A program made the translations under genes and the position numbers. This document shows positions 34,873-43,150 of a DNA stretch of 64,000 bases, one piece after another. The notes beneath the pieces are model-generated. The model did no database searches. It saw nothing but the letters and a program-made list of their open reading frames with translations, and had not been told where the DNA came from. Source of the DNA: Bradyrhizobium stylosanthis (GTDB lineage Bacteria > Pseudomonadota > Alphaproteobacteria > Rhizobiales > Xanthobacteraceae); the NCBI RefSeq assembly GCF_001641335.1, contig NZ_LVEM01000005.1:310001-374000 (forward strand), written 5' to 3'. Positions within the stretch are counted from its first letter, which is position 1, and each line of letters starts with the position of its first letter.

Positions 34873-35403
34873 TCAGGCTGCGGCCCGGGGGGCGAGGCGA
34901 TTCCATGGCGCGAAGGCAAGAAGCCGCGCCATCATGCAGGAGCCGCTGACACCGGAAAAAACCAGTCCGGCGCCGACGGAGGCCGCCAGCGCGTAGAACG
35001 CCGGATGCGCGAACAGGCCGAGCGCGGTGCCTGCGATCACGAGGGAACCTGCGGTGATCTGGACCTGCCGCATGATTTCGATCGGCTGGCTCCGGTTGTC
35101 GACCACCGGCAGCCCGGCGCTTCGCCAGGCATCGATCCCGCCGTCGAGGATGTAGGCTTCGCAATCCGAGCTCCGGGCAAGGCGATCGGCATTGCTGTGC
35201 GTGCGGTTGCCGCTGCGGCAATGGAAGATCACGGCCTTTGCGTTCGGCGCGATCTCGACCTTCTCCAGCCGCGACAGCGGCGCGTGTACGGCGGCTGCAA
35301 TCCTGCTGCGCGCATGCTCGTCAGCCTCCCTGATGTCGACGAGGACGGCGCCGGCCTCGATCAGGTCCTTTGCCTTTGCGGGAGAGATGCGGGGAAGCGA
35401 CAT
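34873..35403 (-). CDS. Rhodanese-like sulfurtransferase with DUF2892-type membrane tail
   Basis: The 176-residue protein has an N-terminal rhodanese domain with the active-site loop HCRSGNRT (catalytic Cys). The C-terminal part has two hydrophobic helices (SLVIAGTALGLFAHPAFYAL and a following GVSGSCMMARLL segment) like DUF2892. It should move sulfane sulfur at the inner membrane, handling persulfide with the neighbouring dioxygenase. ATG 35403 has GGAG upstream. The gene follows bigR by about 20 nt and precedes tauE. Confidence 0.88.
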   Translation of the reverse strand: MSLPRISPAKAKDLIEAGAVLVDIREADEHARSRIAAAVHAPLSRLEKVEIAPNAKAVIFHCRSGNRTHSNADRLARSSDCEAYILDGGIDAWRSAGLPVVDNRSQPIEIMRQVQITAGSLVIAGTALGLFAHPAFYALAASVGAGLVFSGVSGSCMMARLLAFAPWNRLAPRAAA

Positions 35404-35425
35404 GTTGAACTCCACTGTTGTCAAT

Positions 35426-35752
35426 TCAGCTTGAAGGCGTGCGGCAGTACAGGCGGTGCAGTTCCGCCATCAGTTGTTCGATGCGGGGGTCGGCGATGCG
35501 GTACCAGAGGGTCTGGCTGTCGCGGCGGAAGGTCACGATGTTCTCATCGCGCATCTTCGCCAGGTGCTGCGACAGCGCCGATTGGCTGAGGCCGACGGCA
35601 TCGACCAGCGTACCCACCGTCATCTCGCTGGCCTCGACCAGTTTGCAGAGGATCATCAGCCGCCGTTCGTTGCCGAGCGCGCGCAAGACGTCGGCGACCT
35701 CCATTGCATTGGCTGCAAAGTCCTGAAGGTTCATCGTCCTGGAGCGTGGCAT
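35426..35752 (-). CDS. bigR: ArsR-family repressor, BigR/SqrR-like sulfide sensor
   Basis: The 108-residue winged-helix regulator (helix VGLSQSALSQHLAKMRDE) has exactly two cysteines, Cys36 (MILCKLVE) and Cys103 (RLYCRT). This is the arrangement of BigR/SqrR, where persulfide joins the two Cys and releases DNA. It lies beside a large AT-rich palindrome (35766-35796) in the divergent promoter region. The neighbouring rhodanese, TauE exporter and metallo-beta-lactamase dioxygenase are the usual BigR targets. Assignment rests on this context plus the Cys pair. Confidence 0.9.
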   Translation of the reverse strand: MPRSRTMNLQDFAANAMEVADVLRALGNERRLMILCKLVEASEMTVGTLVDAVGLSQSALSQHLAKMRDENIVTFRRDSQTLWYRIADPRIEQLMAELHRLYCRTPSS

Positions 35753-35765
35753 CGGCGCCTCTTAA

Positions 35766-35796
35766 ATTAGATATTGCTAATTTAGCAATCTCTAAT
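35766..35796. promoter_or_regulatory. Probable BigR operator
   Basis: The imperfect inverted repeat attagatattgct / agcaatctctaat (13-bp arms, one mismatch, 5-nt spacer) stands in the 81-nt divergent region between bigR and the dioxygenase gene. It is markedly AT-rich in a GC-rich genome. A bound repressor here would shut off both directions. Confidence 0.85.
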
Positions 35797-35833
35797 ATTA
35801 TGTCAAGAGCAATCCCATTCAGGAGCTTGAACC

Positions 35834-36733
35834 ATGACCAGAGCGCCTCTCCCCGCCATCCAGGCTTTCTTTGACCCGCCGACCAACACGATCAGCTATC
35901 TGGTCGTCGATCCCGTGACGCGCCGTGCCGCTGTGATCGATCCGGTCCTGGATTTCGACCACCGCGATGGCACGGTCGACGTGCGTTCGGTGGATGCCAT
36001 TCTCGCTGCCGCGCAAGAGCAGGGTGTGACGATCGAATGGGCGCTGGAGACCCACGCGCATGCCGACCATCTCTCCGGCGCGCCGTACATCAAGTCCAGG
36101 ACCGGCGCGGCGATCGGAATTGGCGAGCATATCCGAGACGTGCAGCGGATCTTTCGCCCGGTGTTCAATGCCGACGATCTACGCACGGACGGCAGCGATT
36201 TCGACCACCTGTTTGCCGATGGCGAGACCTTCCGGATCGGCGAGCTGACGGTTGAAGTCATGCACACGCCCGGACACACGCCGGCGGACATCGCGTACAG
36301 GGTCGGCAATGCCGTCTTCGTCGGCGACACTCTCTTCATGCCGGACTACGGCACCGCGCGCGCCGACTTTCCCGGCGGCGACGCCGCGCAGCTCTATCGT
36401 TCGATCCAGCGTCTGCTCGCATTGCCGCCGGAGACGCAGCTCTATATGTGCCACGACTACAAGGCGCCGGGTCGCGATCACTACGCCTGGCAAACCACGG
36501 TGCGTGAGCAGCGCGAGGGCAATGTCCACCTGAAGGGCGGGGTTACCGAGGCCGAGTACGTGGCTAAGCGCAAGGCGCGCGATGCGACGCTTTCGGCGCC
36601 GACGCTGCTCTTGCCGTCAATCCAGGTGAACATCCGTGCCGGCCGGTTTCCAAAAGCCCAGCAGAATGGCGTTCATTACCTGCTGTTGCCGGTTCGCCCG
36701 AAGACTCCGGCGGCCTCGGCCGTCCTGGGGTGA
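35834..36733 (+). CDS. blh: Metallo-beta-lactamase fold persulfide dioxygenase-like protein (Blh/ETHE1 type)
   Basis: The 299-residue protein has the metal motif THAHADHLSGA and later ligands MHTPGHTPADI, VGDTLFMPDYGTARADFPGG and CHDYKAPG, characteristic of the ETHE1/Blh persulfide dioxygenase group. These enzymes oxidise glutathione persulfide to sulfite, which TauE could then export. It is transcribed divergently from bigR across the shared operator. The last 50 residues include a segment (LLPSIQVNIRAGRFP) also seen in bacterial Blh proteins. Cytosolic; no signal peptide. Confidence 0.9.
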   Translation: MTRAPLPAIQAFFDPPTNTISYLVVDPVTRRAAVIDPVLDFDHRDGTVDVRSVDAILAAAQEQGVTIEWALETHAHADHLSGAPYIKSRTGAAIGIGEHIRDVQRIFRPVFNADDLRTDGSDFDHLFADGETFRIGELTVEVMHTPGHTPADIAYRVGNAVFVGDTLFMPDYGTARADFPGGDAAQLYRSIQRLLALPPETQLYMCHDYKAPGRDHYAWQTTVREQREGNVHLKGGVTEAEYVAKRKARDATLSAPTLLLPSIQVNIRAGRFPKAQQNGVHYLLLPVRPKTPAASAVLG

Positions 36734-36773
36734 CGGACCGTCATCGCGCCTGCGCGCGCGTGCGACGCGAAGT

Positions 36774-37589
36774 TCACGCCTTGAAATACGCGATCTGCGT
36801 CGTGGTCGCGAGCAGCCGGCCGTTCGGCGACCACAGCTCGGCGTTCTGGTCGGCGTAGCTCTTGTGCATGATCTTGGAATCCGCCGTCGCCAGCACGCGG
36901 GTGATGTCCTCGGCCGCGAGCTCTGCGCTGTCGGTGTGGAAATAGGTCGTCAGCGACACCGTGCCGAACGGCACCAGCTCGCGCCGCGCGTGGAAGATGC
37001 GGCCGAAGAAGGCGTCCGACATCGACATCAGCGAGGGCATGTCGAGCTTGCGCGGCTCGCGGTCGCTGATCCAGAGCTTCGAATAGGTGCTGTCGAGCTC
37101 GGCCTGCGGCGAGCCGATCCGCATCTCGCCCTCGACGAAGCGGAATTCATACTGGTTGGCCCAGGACGCCTTGATCTTCGGGAACGGCAGCGTCTGCTCG
37201 AACGGTTTGGCGTCGGGGGCCTTCGCCACCCGGTGCTCCCAGGACGGCTTGCGCTCGGCGAACACGGCGGTGGCGAGCGTTGCGACTTCGCCGCCGCCCT
37301 GGCTGAGCTCGACGCTCCAGTGCTGGCTGGAGCGGTTGGCCTTCACCAGCCGCACGTCGAGATCGAACGGCCCCTTCGCGATCGGCGCGCAGTAATTCAC
37401 GGTCAGGGCGAGCGGATCGCCGGCGGCCTGCGGATGCTCGATCAGCGCGCGCAGGATCGTCGCGGCCGTGGCGCCGCCGAAGGGGCCGACAAAGGCCCAG
37501 TAATCGTCGCTGGTGTGCCCCTGCCAGCTGGCGTCACCCGCGGTGATGCGGGTCGCGTCGTCGAACGGGTGCGGGAGCTTGGCGTGCAT
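36774..37589 (-). CDS. Acyl-CoA thioesterase family protein (TesB-like double hotdog)
   Basis: The 271-residue protein contains two hotdog halves. The first has GPFGGATAATILRALIEHPQ and LTVNYCAPI, and the second has SMSDAFFGRIFHARRELVPF. This matches the thioesterase-like superfamily (4HBT_3/TesB) that hydrolyses acyl-CoA. Substrate chain length cannot be inferred. It is close to the small hypothetical gene upstream (4-nt gap), so the two may be cotranscribed. Confidence 0.82.
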   Translation of the reverse strand: MHAKLPHPFDDATRITAGDASWQGHTSDDYWAFVGPFGGATAATILRALIEHPQAAGDPLALTVNYCAPIAKGPFDLDVRLVKANRSSQHWSVELSQGGGEVATLATAVFAERKPSWEHRVAKAPDAKPFEQTLPFPKIKASWANQYEFRFVEGEMRIGSPQAELDSTYSKLWISDREPRKLDMPSLMSMSDAFFGRIFHARRELVPFGTVSLTTYFHTDSAELAAEDITRVLATADSKIMHKSYADQNAELWSPNGRLLATTTQIAYFKA

Positions 37590-37593
37590 GACA

Positions 37594-37935
37594 TCAGACC
37601 CTTACTGCGCTTCCGTCCCAGCGGCGAAACTCCATCGTCTCGTCAACGGGACCATATTTTTGCGAATCCGCAAGATCGTCTGCCGGGTCGTCCGTGACCC
37701 AGACCTCTGCCGCCGCGCCATTGATGAGCTTCATTGCGATGACGCTCTTGCCGCTGGTTAGATCCGCGACGAAGTCGGCGATGGCGGGCTCCTCGTCCTT
37801 CCCGGAAAGGCTGGCGAGGATGCTGCCATGCGTGTGCCAGGGGAAACCGTCGAACCCCAACGTCCAATCCCCGTCGGGACAAATGACGAGCAATCGAAGC
37901 TGCCCATCCGGGCTGACATACTCGCCGACAGGCAC
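37594..37935 (-). CDS. Hypothetical protein, start uncertain
   Basis: The 113-residue frame starts at a GTG (37935) and reads PVGEYVSPDGQLRLLVICPD, with a plausible compact beta-rich domain. The frame stays open upstream to a TAG at 37978-37980, and the intervening residues (SYYGVGFSWPEWI) look protein-like, as does the frame before that stop (EIGVTCEVIDLAG). The gene may therefore be truncated by an in-frame stop or have a non-standard start. No family was recognised. Confidence 0.55.
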   Translation of the reverse strand: MPVGEYVSPDGQLRLLVICPDGDWTLGFDGFPWHTHGSILASLSGKDEEPAIADFVADLTSGKSVIAMKLINGAAAEVWVTDDPADDLADSQKYGPVDETMEFRRWDGSAVRV

Positions 37936-38032
37936 GATCCACTCCGGCCAGGAAAATCCGACGCCGTAATATGACGCCTATCCTGCCAAATCAATGACCT
38001 CGCAGGTAACGCCGATTTCACGGTGCGGAAAA

Positions 38033-40558
38033 TCAGCCGGCGACGTCGCGCAGGTTCGGCAGCAGCGGCGTGGTCGGGTTGACCGGGACGTTCCAGATCT
38101 CCTCGGCATATTCGCGGATGGTGCGGTCGGAGGAGAACCAGGCCATGCGCGCGACATTGAGGATGGAGGCGCGCGTCCAGGCCGGTGCGACCTGCCAGCG
38201 TGCATCGACGCTGCGCTGGGCTTCGTAATAGGAATCGAAGTCGGCGCTGACCATGTAATGGTCGAGATAGCGCAGCGCGTGCGCGATGGATTCGAAGCGG
38301 CCGGGATCTCCGGGCGAAAACTCGCCGGTGCCGATCGCATTGATGGCGCGCTGCAGCTTCGGCGAGTTGCGGATGATGTCGGAAGCGTCCAGTCCCTGCT
38401 TGCGGCGGATCATCACGTCGCCGGCCTCCATGCCGAAGATCGCGATGTTCTCAGCTCCGACATGGTCGCGGATCTCGATATTGGCGCCGTCGAGCGTGCC
38501 GATGGTGATGGCGCCGTTCAGCGCCAGCTTCATGTTTCCGGTGCCGGAGGCTTCCATGCCGGCGGTGGAGATCTGCTCGGACAAATCGGCCGCGGGGATG
38601 ATCACTTCCGCGAGGCTGACATTGTAGTCGGGCAGGAAAGCGACCTTCAGCTTGCCGCCGATCGCGGGATCGTTGTTGACGACCTCGGCGACGTCGTTGA
38701 TCAGCTTGATGATCAGCTTGGCGTATTTGTAGCTCGCCGCCGCCTTGCCGGCGAAGATCTTCACCCGCGGCACCCAATTGCCGTTGGGGTCGTCCTTGAT
38801 CGCCTGGTACAGCGCGACGGTCTCGATGACGTTGAGGAGCTGGCGCTTGTATTCGTGGATGCGCTTGATCTGTACGTCGAACAGCGCAGTCGGGTCGACC
38901 TTGATGCCGAGCCGCTCGCCGATCAGGCGAGCCAGCGCGGTCTTGTTGTGAAGCTTGACGCTGCGGAACTTTTTCTGGAATTCGACGTCGCTGGCGCGCG
39001 CCTCGATCAGCGAGAGCTGGGTCGGGTCGTCGAGCACGGCGTCGCCGCAGGTCTCGCGCAACAGGTCGGTGAGCTTGGGGTTCGCCAGCATCAGCCAGCG
39101 GCGGAAGGTGATGCCGTTGGTCTTGTTGGTGATGCGCCCGGGGTAGAGATGGTTGAGGTCGTGGAACACGGTCTCGCGCATCAGGTCTGAATGCATCGCC
39201 GAGACGCCGTTGATACGATGCGAGCCGACGAAGGCGAGCTGGCCCATGCGCACGCGGCGGCCGCTCTTCTCGTCGATCAGCGAAACCGAGGCGCGGAAGT
39301 CGATGTCGCCGGGGGCGCGCGCTTCGGCGAGCGCCAGATGCTGCACGTTGATGCGGTAGATGATCTCGAGATGCCGCGGCAGGAGGCGCTCGAACAATTC
39401 GACGGGCCAGGTCTCCAGCGCTTCGGGCAGCAGCGTGTGGTTGGTGTAGGACAGCGTGGCGACGGTGATCTTCCAGGCCTCGTCCCAGCGGAAATTGTGC
39501 AGGTCGACGAGGATCCGCATCAGCTCGGTGACGGCAAGGCTCGGATGGGTGTCGTTGAGCTGCACCGCGACCTTGGACGACAGGCTGCGCAGCTGGCCGT
39601 CGGAGGCGAGATGCCGCTTGACCAGGTCCTGCAGCGAAGCCGACACGAAGAAATATTCCTGCCGCAGCCGCAGCTCGCGGCCCGCCGGGCTCTCGTCGTT
39701 CGGATAGAGGAATTTGCAGATCGCTTCCGCGCGCGCCTGCTCGGAGCTGGCGCTGACGTAGTCGCCCCGGTTGAAGGCATCGAGCTTGAGCGGATCGGGC
39801 GAGCGCGCCGACCACAGCCGCAGCGCGTTGACGTGCTGGCCGCGCCAGCCGACGATCGGCGTGTCATAGGCGATCGCCTGCACGGTCTCGGCCGGATGCC
39901 AGATCGCGCGGTCGCGGCCCTTGTCGTCGACATGCTCGACGCCGCCGCCGAAATTGATGTCGTAGATCACTTCCGGCCGCTGCAATTCCCAGGGATTGCC
40001 GAAGCTCAGCCATTCGTCGGGATATTCCTGCTGCCAGCCTTGATTGATGATCTGGCGGAACAGGCCGTAATCGTAGCGGATGCCGTAGCCGATCGCGGGG
40101 ATCGACAGCGTCGCCATGCTCTCCATGAAGCAGGCGGCAAGCCGTCCGAGGCCGCCATTGCCGAGCGCCGCATCCGGCTCGCATTTGCGCAGCTCCGGCA
40201 GCGAGACGCCGAGATCGCCGAGTGCGACCTCGAAGATCTTGAGCAGGCCCATGTTGTTCAGCGCGTCGGTGAAGAGACGGCCGATCAGGAATTCGAGCGA
40301 GAGATAATAGACGCGCTTGCGTCCGGCATCGTAGCTGCGCTTCTCGGCCGAGAGCCAGCGATGCACGATACGGTCGCGCAGCGCGAGCGCGGCGGCCTGG
40401 TACCAGTCGTGCTTCGTCGCCATGCCGGCGTCCTTGCCGATGGCAAGGCGCAGCTTCGCCAGGATCGCGCCCTTGATCTCGGCCAGCGCGAGCTCATCGA
40501 TGGGCTGGCCGGGAGCGGGAAAATTTGGCTGGAACGATTGATCTTGCAAGGCCGTCAC
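38033..40558 (-). CDS. glgP: Glycogen/starch phosphorylase
   Basis: The 841-residue enzyme releases glucose-1-phosphate from glycogen using pyridoxal phosphate. Family segments are intact: NGGLGRLAACFMESMATL, GYGIRYDYGLF, and the PLP-binding stretch EASGTGNMKLALNGA with its Lys. Length matches bacterial GlgP. Start is set at GTG 40558 because the frame to 40951 adds a long non-homologous-looking tail. An AGGAA box abuts this GTG and would be better spaced for TTG 40549, so the exact codon is uncertain. No other glg genes are linked. Confidence 0.94.
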   Translation of the reverse strand: MTALQDQSFQPNFPAPGQPIDELALAEIKGAILAKLRLAIGKDAGMATKHDWYQAAALALRDRIVHRWLSAEKRSYDAGRKRVYYLSLEFLIGRLFTDALNNMGLLKIFEVALGDLGVSLPELRKCEPDAALGNGGLGRLAACFMESMATLSIPAIGYGIRYDYGLFRQIINQGWQQEYPDEWLSFGNPWELQRPEVIYDINFGGGVEHVDDKGRDRAIWHPAETVQAIAYDTPIVGWRGQHVNALRLWSARSPDPLKLDAFNRGDYVSASSEQARAEAICKFLYPNDESPAGRELRLRQEYFFVSASLQDLVKRHLASDGQLRSLSSKVAVQLNDTHPSLAVTELMRILVDLHNFRWDEAWKITVATLSYTNHTLLPEALETWPVELFERLLPRHLEIIYRINVQHLALAEARAPGDIDFRASVSLIDEKSGRRVRMGQLAFVGSHRINGVSAMHSDLMRETVFHDLNHLYPGRITNKTNGITFRRWLMLANPKLTDLLRETCGDAVLDDPTQLSLIEARASDVEFQKKFRSVKLHNKTALARLIGERLGIKVDPTALFDVQIKRIHEYKRQLLNVIETVALYQAIKDDPNGNWVPRVKIFAGKAAASYKYAKLIIKLINDVAEVVNNDPAIGGKLKVAFLPDYNVSLAEVIIPAADLSEQISTAGMEASGTGNMKLALNGAITIGTLDGANIEIRDHVGAENIAIFGMEAGDVMIRRKQGLDASDIIRNSPKLQRAINAIGTGEFSPGDPGRFESIAHALRYLDHYMVSADFDSYYEAQRSVDARWQVAPAWTRASILNVARMAWFSSDRTIREYAEEIWNVPVNPTTPLLPNLRDVAG

Positions 40559-40769
40559 TTCCTGGTCGAAACGAACACCACAACCCACGCGTCTTGTAAC
40601 CCTAAGCGTCCTGCCGCTGCACCGGAACCATCGCTGGCGCGGCCGTGCACTGCGCTGGCGTAAATTTATGCAAGGAATGGGCCGTTTGGGAACCCGGAAG
40701 GGCACGGAGTAACGCAGGTTTCGTGCTAGACTGGACGAAGATTCAGCCATCAGTGTGGAGGACGGGCCC

Positions 40770-41000
40770 ATGAGACTGCTGATCGAAATCGCTGCCGCGG
40801 CGCTTCTCGTCATCTGCATCGCCACCTCGAGCGCCGCCTTCGCCGCCGGCAAGGGCCGCAGCGCCGATGGCCTGACCTGCGGCTTCAGCCTTCCCCAGAA
40901 CGCATCTCCCGCCCAGCGCTGCGCCGCGATCAAGCGCCAATGCGGCGGCAAGTTTTTCGCGAATGCGTGCGGGGACAGGCTGGTGTCGGCGGCGAGTTGA
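40770..41000 (+). CDS. Small exported cysteine-containing protein
   Basis: The 76-residue product has a signal peptide (LLIEIAAAALLVICIATSSA, ending AFAA) and a mature part of about 46 residues. The mature part has four cysteines (LTCGF, QRCAAI, RQCGG, NACGD), which could form two disulfides. ATG 40770 has GGAGG about 8 nt upstream. No family was recognised. It is divergent from glgP. Confidence 0.62.
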   Translation: MRLLIEIAAAALLVICIATSSAAFAAGKGRSADGLTCGFSLPQNASPAQRCAAIKRQCGGKFFANACGDRLVSAAS

Positions 41001-41033
41001 GGGGGGTGGGAGAAAGCGAAACTCTCACCCCAT

Positions 41034-41430
41034 CGTCGTCCTGGCGAAAGCCAGGACCCATTACCCCGACGGCTAGATTAGGCCCGACCGGTCATTCCAG
41101 TCAGGGTTTTCCTCTTCGATCAGCTTGATCTTCCAGTCGCGCTTCCAGAACTTGAGCTGCTTCTCGCGCGCGATGGCCTCCTGCGGTGTCGCAAATGCCT
41201 CGACGTGAACGAGGCGGAAGACCCCGTACTTCCGCACGAACTCCGAGCCGCGGCCCGAACGGTGCAGCTCAAGTCTCGCACGGATGTCGTTGGTGACGCC
41301 GATATAGATCGTCCCGTGATGCCGGCTCGCGAGGATATAGACGTAGTAGCTGCCTGTGCTCATCGGTGGCTCACGCTCGCAAAAGCAACGCTGACCGGGC
41401 TAATGGGTCCTGGCTTTCGCCAGGACGACG
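41034..41430. mobile_element. Candidate GIY-YIG-carrying inverted-repeat element
   Basis: The outer arms 41034-41063 and 41401-41430 are perfect 30-nt inverted copies (left arm begins cgtcgtcctggcgaaagcc, right arm ends ccaggacgacg). Between them lies one gene encoding a 96-residue GIY-YIG nuclease. Elements with near-identical arms but no gene occur at 48759-48881 and 59626-59773. Calling it mobile is inference. Confidence 0.6.
41073..41363 (-). CDS. Small GIY-YIG nuclease family protein
   Basis: The 96-residue protein is a minimal GIY-YIG domain of the UPF0213/YhbQ-like type. It has YYVYILASR and TIYIGVTNDI as the two halves of the signature, a following Arg (ARLELH), and a Glu in REKQLKFWKRDWK. 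It ends EEENPDWNDRS, typical of this small family. The gene lies inside perfect inverted repeats, about 10 nt from the left arm and 37 nt from the right arm. Whether it cuts DNA at such repeats is not known. Confidence 0.9.
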   Translation of the reverse strand: MSTGSYYVYILASRHHGTIYIGVTNDIRARLELHRSGRGSEFVRKYGVFRLVHVEAFATPQEAIAREKQLKFWKRDWKIKLIEEENPDWNDRSGLI

Positions 41431-41568
41431 GCTTCAACAACCAATTCTTTAGCATCTCCTCGGCATCGGAACAAATTAAGAACACTTTAGCAAGTCTTTG
41501 ATATATCATTGTGATTCGGCGCGTTGCCGACACAATATCTAGCGTTTGCCCGATGTCGCGAGGACTAC

Positions 41569-42000
41569 ATGTCCACCATTGCCTTCGACCAGTTCGCCCT
41601 CACCCGGATCGCCGATTTCGCGCGCTCGCTGTCGCGTCTGCACCAGGCGGCGCGGCGGCAGCGGATCGATGACGACCAGTTCGACCGCGAATTCAACGCG
41701 GTGTGCCAGTCGATCTGGGGCTACACCATCGACGATATCAGCGACGATCTGTTCGCCGTCGAGGATCATCTGTTTCTCGATACGCTGGACGAAGCGCATG
41801 CGCGCATCTTCGCGGCCGAGCAGGGTTATGACCTCGTGGACGAGGCGGGCATGCTCACCGACTGGTGGGGTTTCTGCTGGATGATCCTGGCCGAGAAGCG
41901 CGGCCTGCTGACGGCGGAAAACCGCGCCGCGGCGCGTGCGGCCATCGAGGAGAAATATCTGGCGGCGCCGAACGTGATCGGGGTGATCATCGGGCGGTGA
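41569..42000 (+). CDS. Conserved-looking hypothetical protein
   Basis: The 143-residue product starts MSTIAFDQFALTRIADFARS at ATG 41569, with GAGGA just upstream. It is mainly helical and acidic (DDISDDLFAVEDHLFLDTLDEA), with an aromatic patch TDWWGFCWMILAEKRG. There is no signal peptide or TM segment. No family was recognised. Confidence 0.65.
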   Translation: MSTIAFDQFALTRIADFARSLSRLHQAARRQRIDDDQFDREFNAVCQSIWGYTIDDISDDLFAVEDHLFLDTLDEAHARIFAAEQGYDLVDEAGMLTDWWGFCWMILAEKRGLLTAENRAAARAAIEEKYLAAPNVIGVIIGR

Positions 42001-42009
42001 CGGTCTCGC

Positions 42010-42128
42010 TCCTCATCCTGAGGAGCGCGCTTGCGCGCGTCTCGAAGGATGAAGGCCGAACTGCAGCAGCCGGACCTGCATGGTTCGAGACGCCGCGCAG
42101 GGGCGCGGCTCCTCACCATGAGGATGAC
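42010..42128. repeat. Palindromic repeat (TCATCCTGAGGAG type), copy 2
   Basis: Half-elements at 42010-42058 (cctcatcctgaggagcgcgc...gtctcgaaggatga) and 42080-42128 (catggttcgagacgcc...ctcctcaccatgaggatga) repeat the structure seen at 10568-10702. The right half reaches the last base of the DUF2865 gene's stop codon. Confidence 0.75.
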
Positions 42129-42946
42129 TAATCCAGCCCCGCCCGCTTCGCCGGCTTGGCCGCCGCCTTCGGCACGGTCACATCGGGCAGCGGCTCGCGC
42201 ACGATCTCGGTCTGCGCCGGCGCATCCGCCGATACGGTCTCCGCGCGCACCGGCGCCACCTTCATCTCGCCGAGGCGGGCGCGGACCTGCGCGGTGAGGC
42301 CGGGATAGGAGGCGACCGGGGTGAAGTCGGCGGCCTGGTCGTTGCCGACGCGGATGCCGGTATAGGCGACGAGGCCGTCGCTGGTCGCGATGACATCGCC
42401 GGCCTTCAGCGAGGAATCCAGCGCCAGATCGACCGGGGCGAGGCCGACCGGCTCGCGGCCGTTGCAGGTGCAGTCCGATCGCAGCGCCTTGCGATAGGCG
42501 AACGCGTTCTCGCTGTCGGCGTAACGCTCGCCGGTCTGCGCATAGGCGCCGTCGATCGAGGAGCCGAAATAGACCTTGGTCGCGCTGGCGGGACAGAACG
42601 CCTGACACATCTGCGCCGGCGACACGAGGCCGCGCATCAGCGGAAAATACTTGCCGTCGCAGGTGCGCACGCAGAACGCCGGGCCAGAGCCGCCGGCCGC
42701 GGCCGAACGTGTCGGCGGCACATATTGCGGGGTAGCGGCATTCTGCTGGCCGGTGAAGGGATCGGCGTAGGAGTTCGCCTGCGGCACCTCGCGCTGCGGG
42801 CGCTGCTGCTGCGTGCCGCCGAACAGGAAGTCGAACAGGCCTTCGGCCGAGACCGGGGCCGGAGCCGCAAGCAGCGGAGCTGCAAGGGTGGCGGCCACAA
42901 GCATCGCGCGACGCCGCCGGCGCGCATGGGACACGATGTTACGCAA
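42128..42946 (-). CDS. DUF2865 domain exported protein
   Basis: The 272-residue protein has a basic N-terminus and signal peptide (RRRAMLVAATLAAPLLAAPA). A low-complexity Gln/Pro region comes next, then a Cys-rich core (FCVRTCDGKYFPLMRG, MCQAFCPASATKVYFGSSID, SDCTCNG) typical of DUF2865 in Rhizobiales. The C-terminal third is Ala/Pro-rich. Function of the family is unknown; the paired cysteines suggest a periplasmic disulfide-bonded fold. Confidence 0.87.
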   Translation of the reverse strand: MRNIVSHARRRRRAMLVAATLAAPLLAAPAPVSAEGLFDFLFGGTQQQRPQREVPQANSYADPFTGQQNAATPQYVPPTRSAAAGGSGPAFCVRTCDGKYFPLMRGLVSPAQMCQAFCPASATKVYFGSSIDGAYAQTGERYADSENAFAYRKALRSDCTCNGREPVGLAPVDLALDSSLKAGDVIATSDGLVAYTGIRVGNDQAADFTPVASYPGLTAQVRARLGEMKVAPVRAETVSADAPAQTEIVREPLPDVTVPKAAAKPAKRAGLD

Positions 42947-43150
42947 GGCTCACTCCACCCAACGCTACTGAACCGGGCCGGGACCTTGAGGTCTCAGCAC
43001 ATGATTCACCATAAGCCGCGATGGTAAATGAGCAGTTGCGCGGAGGCGGTTTCAAGTCGGGCCGGTGACCTCTTTAAGGCCGGGCACAGCTTCCGACGGA
43101 TGGTGGCTTCCGGGCAACGCCCGGGAACAGCGGCACGAGGTTTCGTGCCG

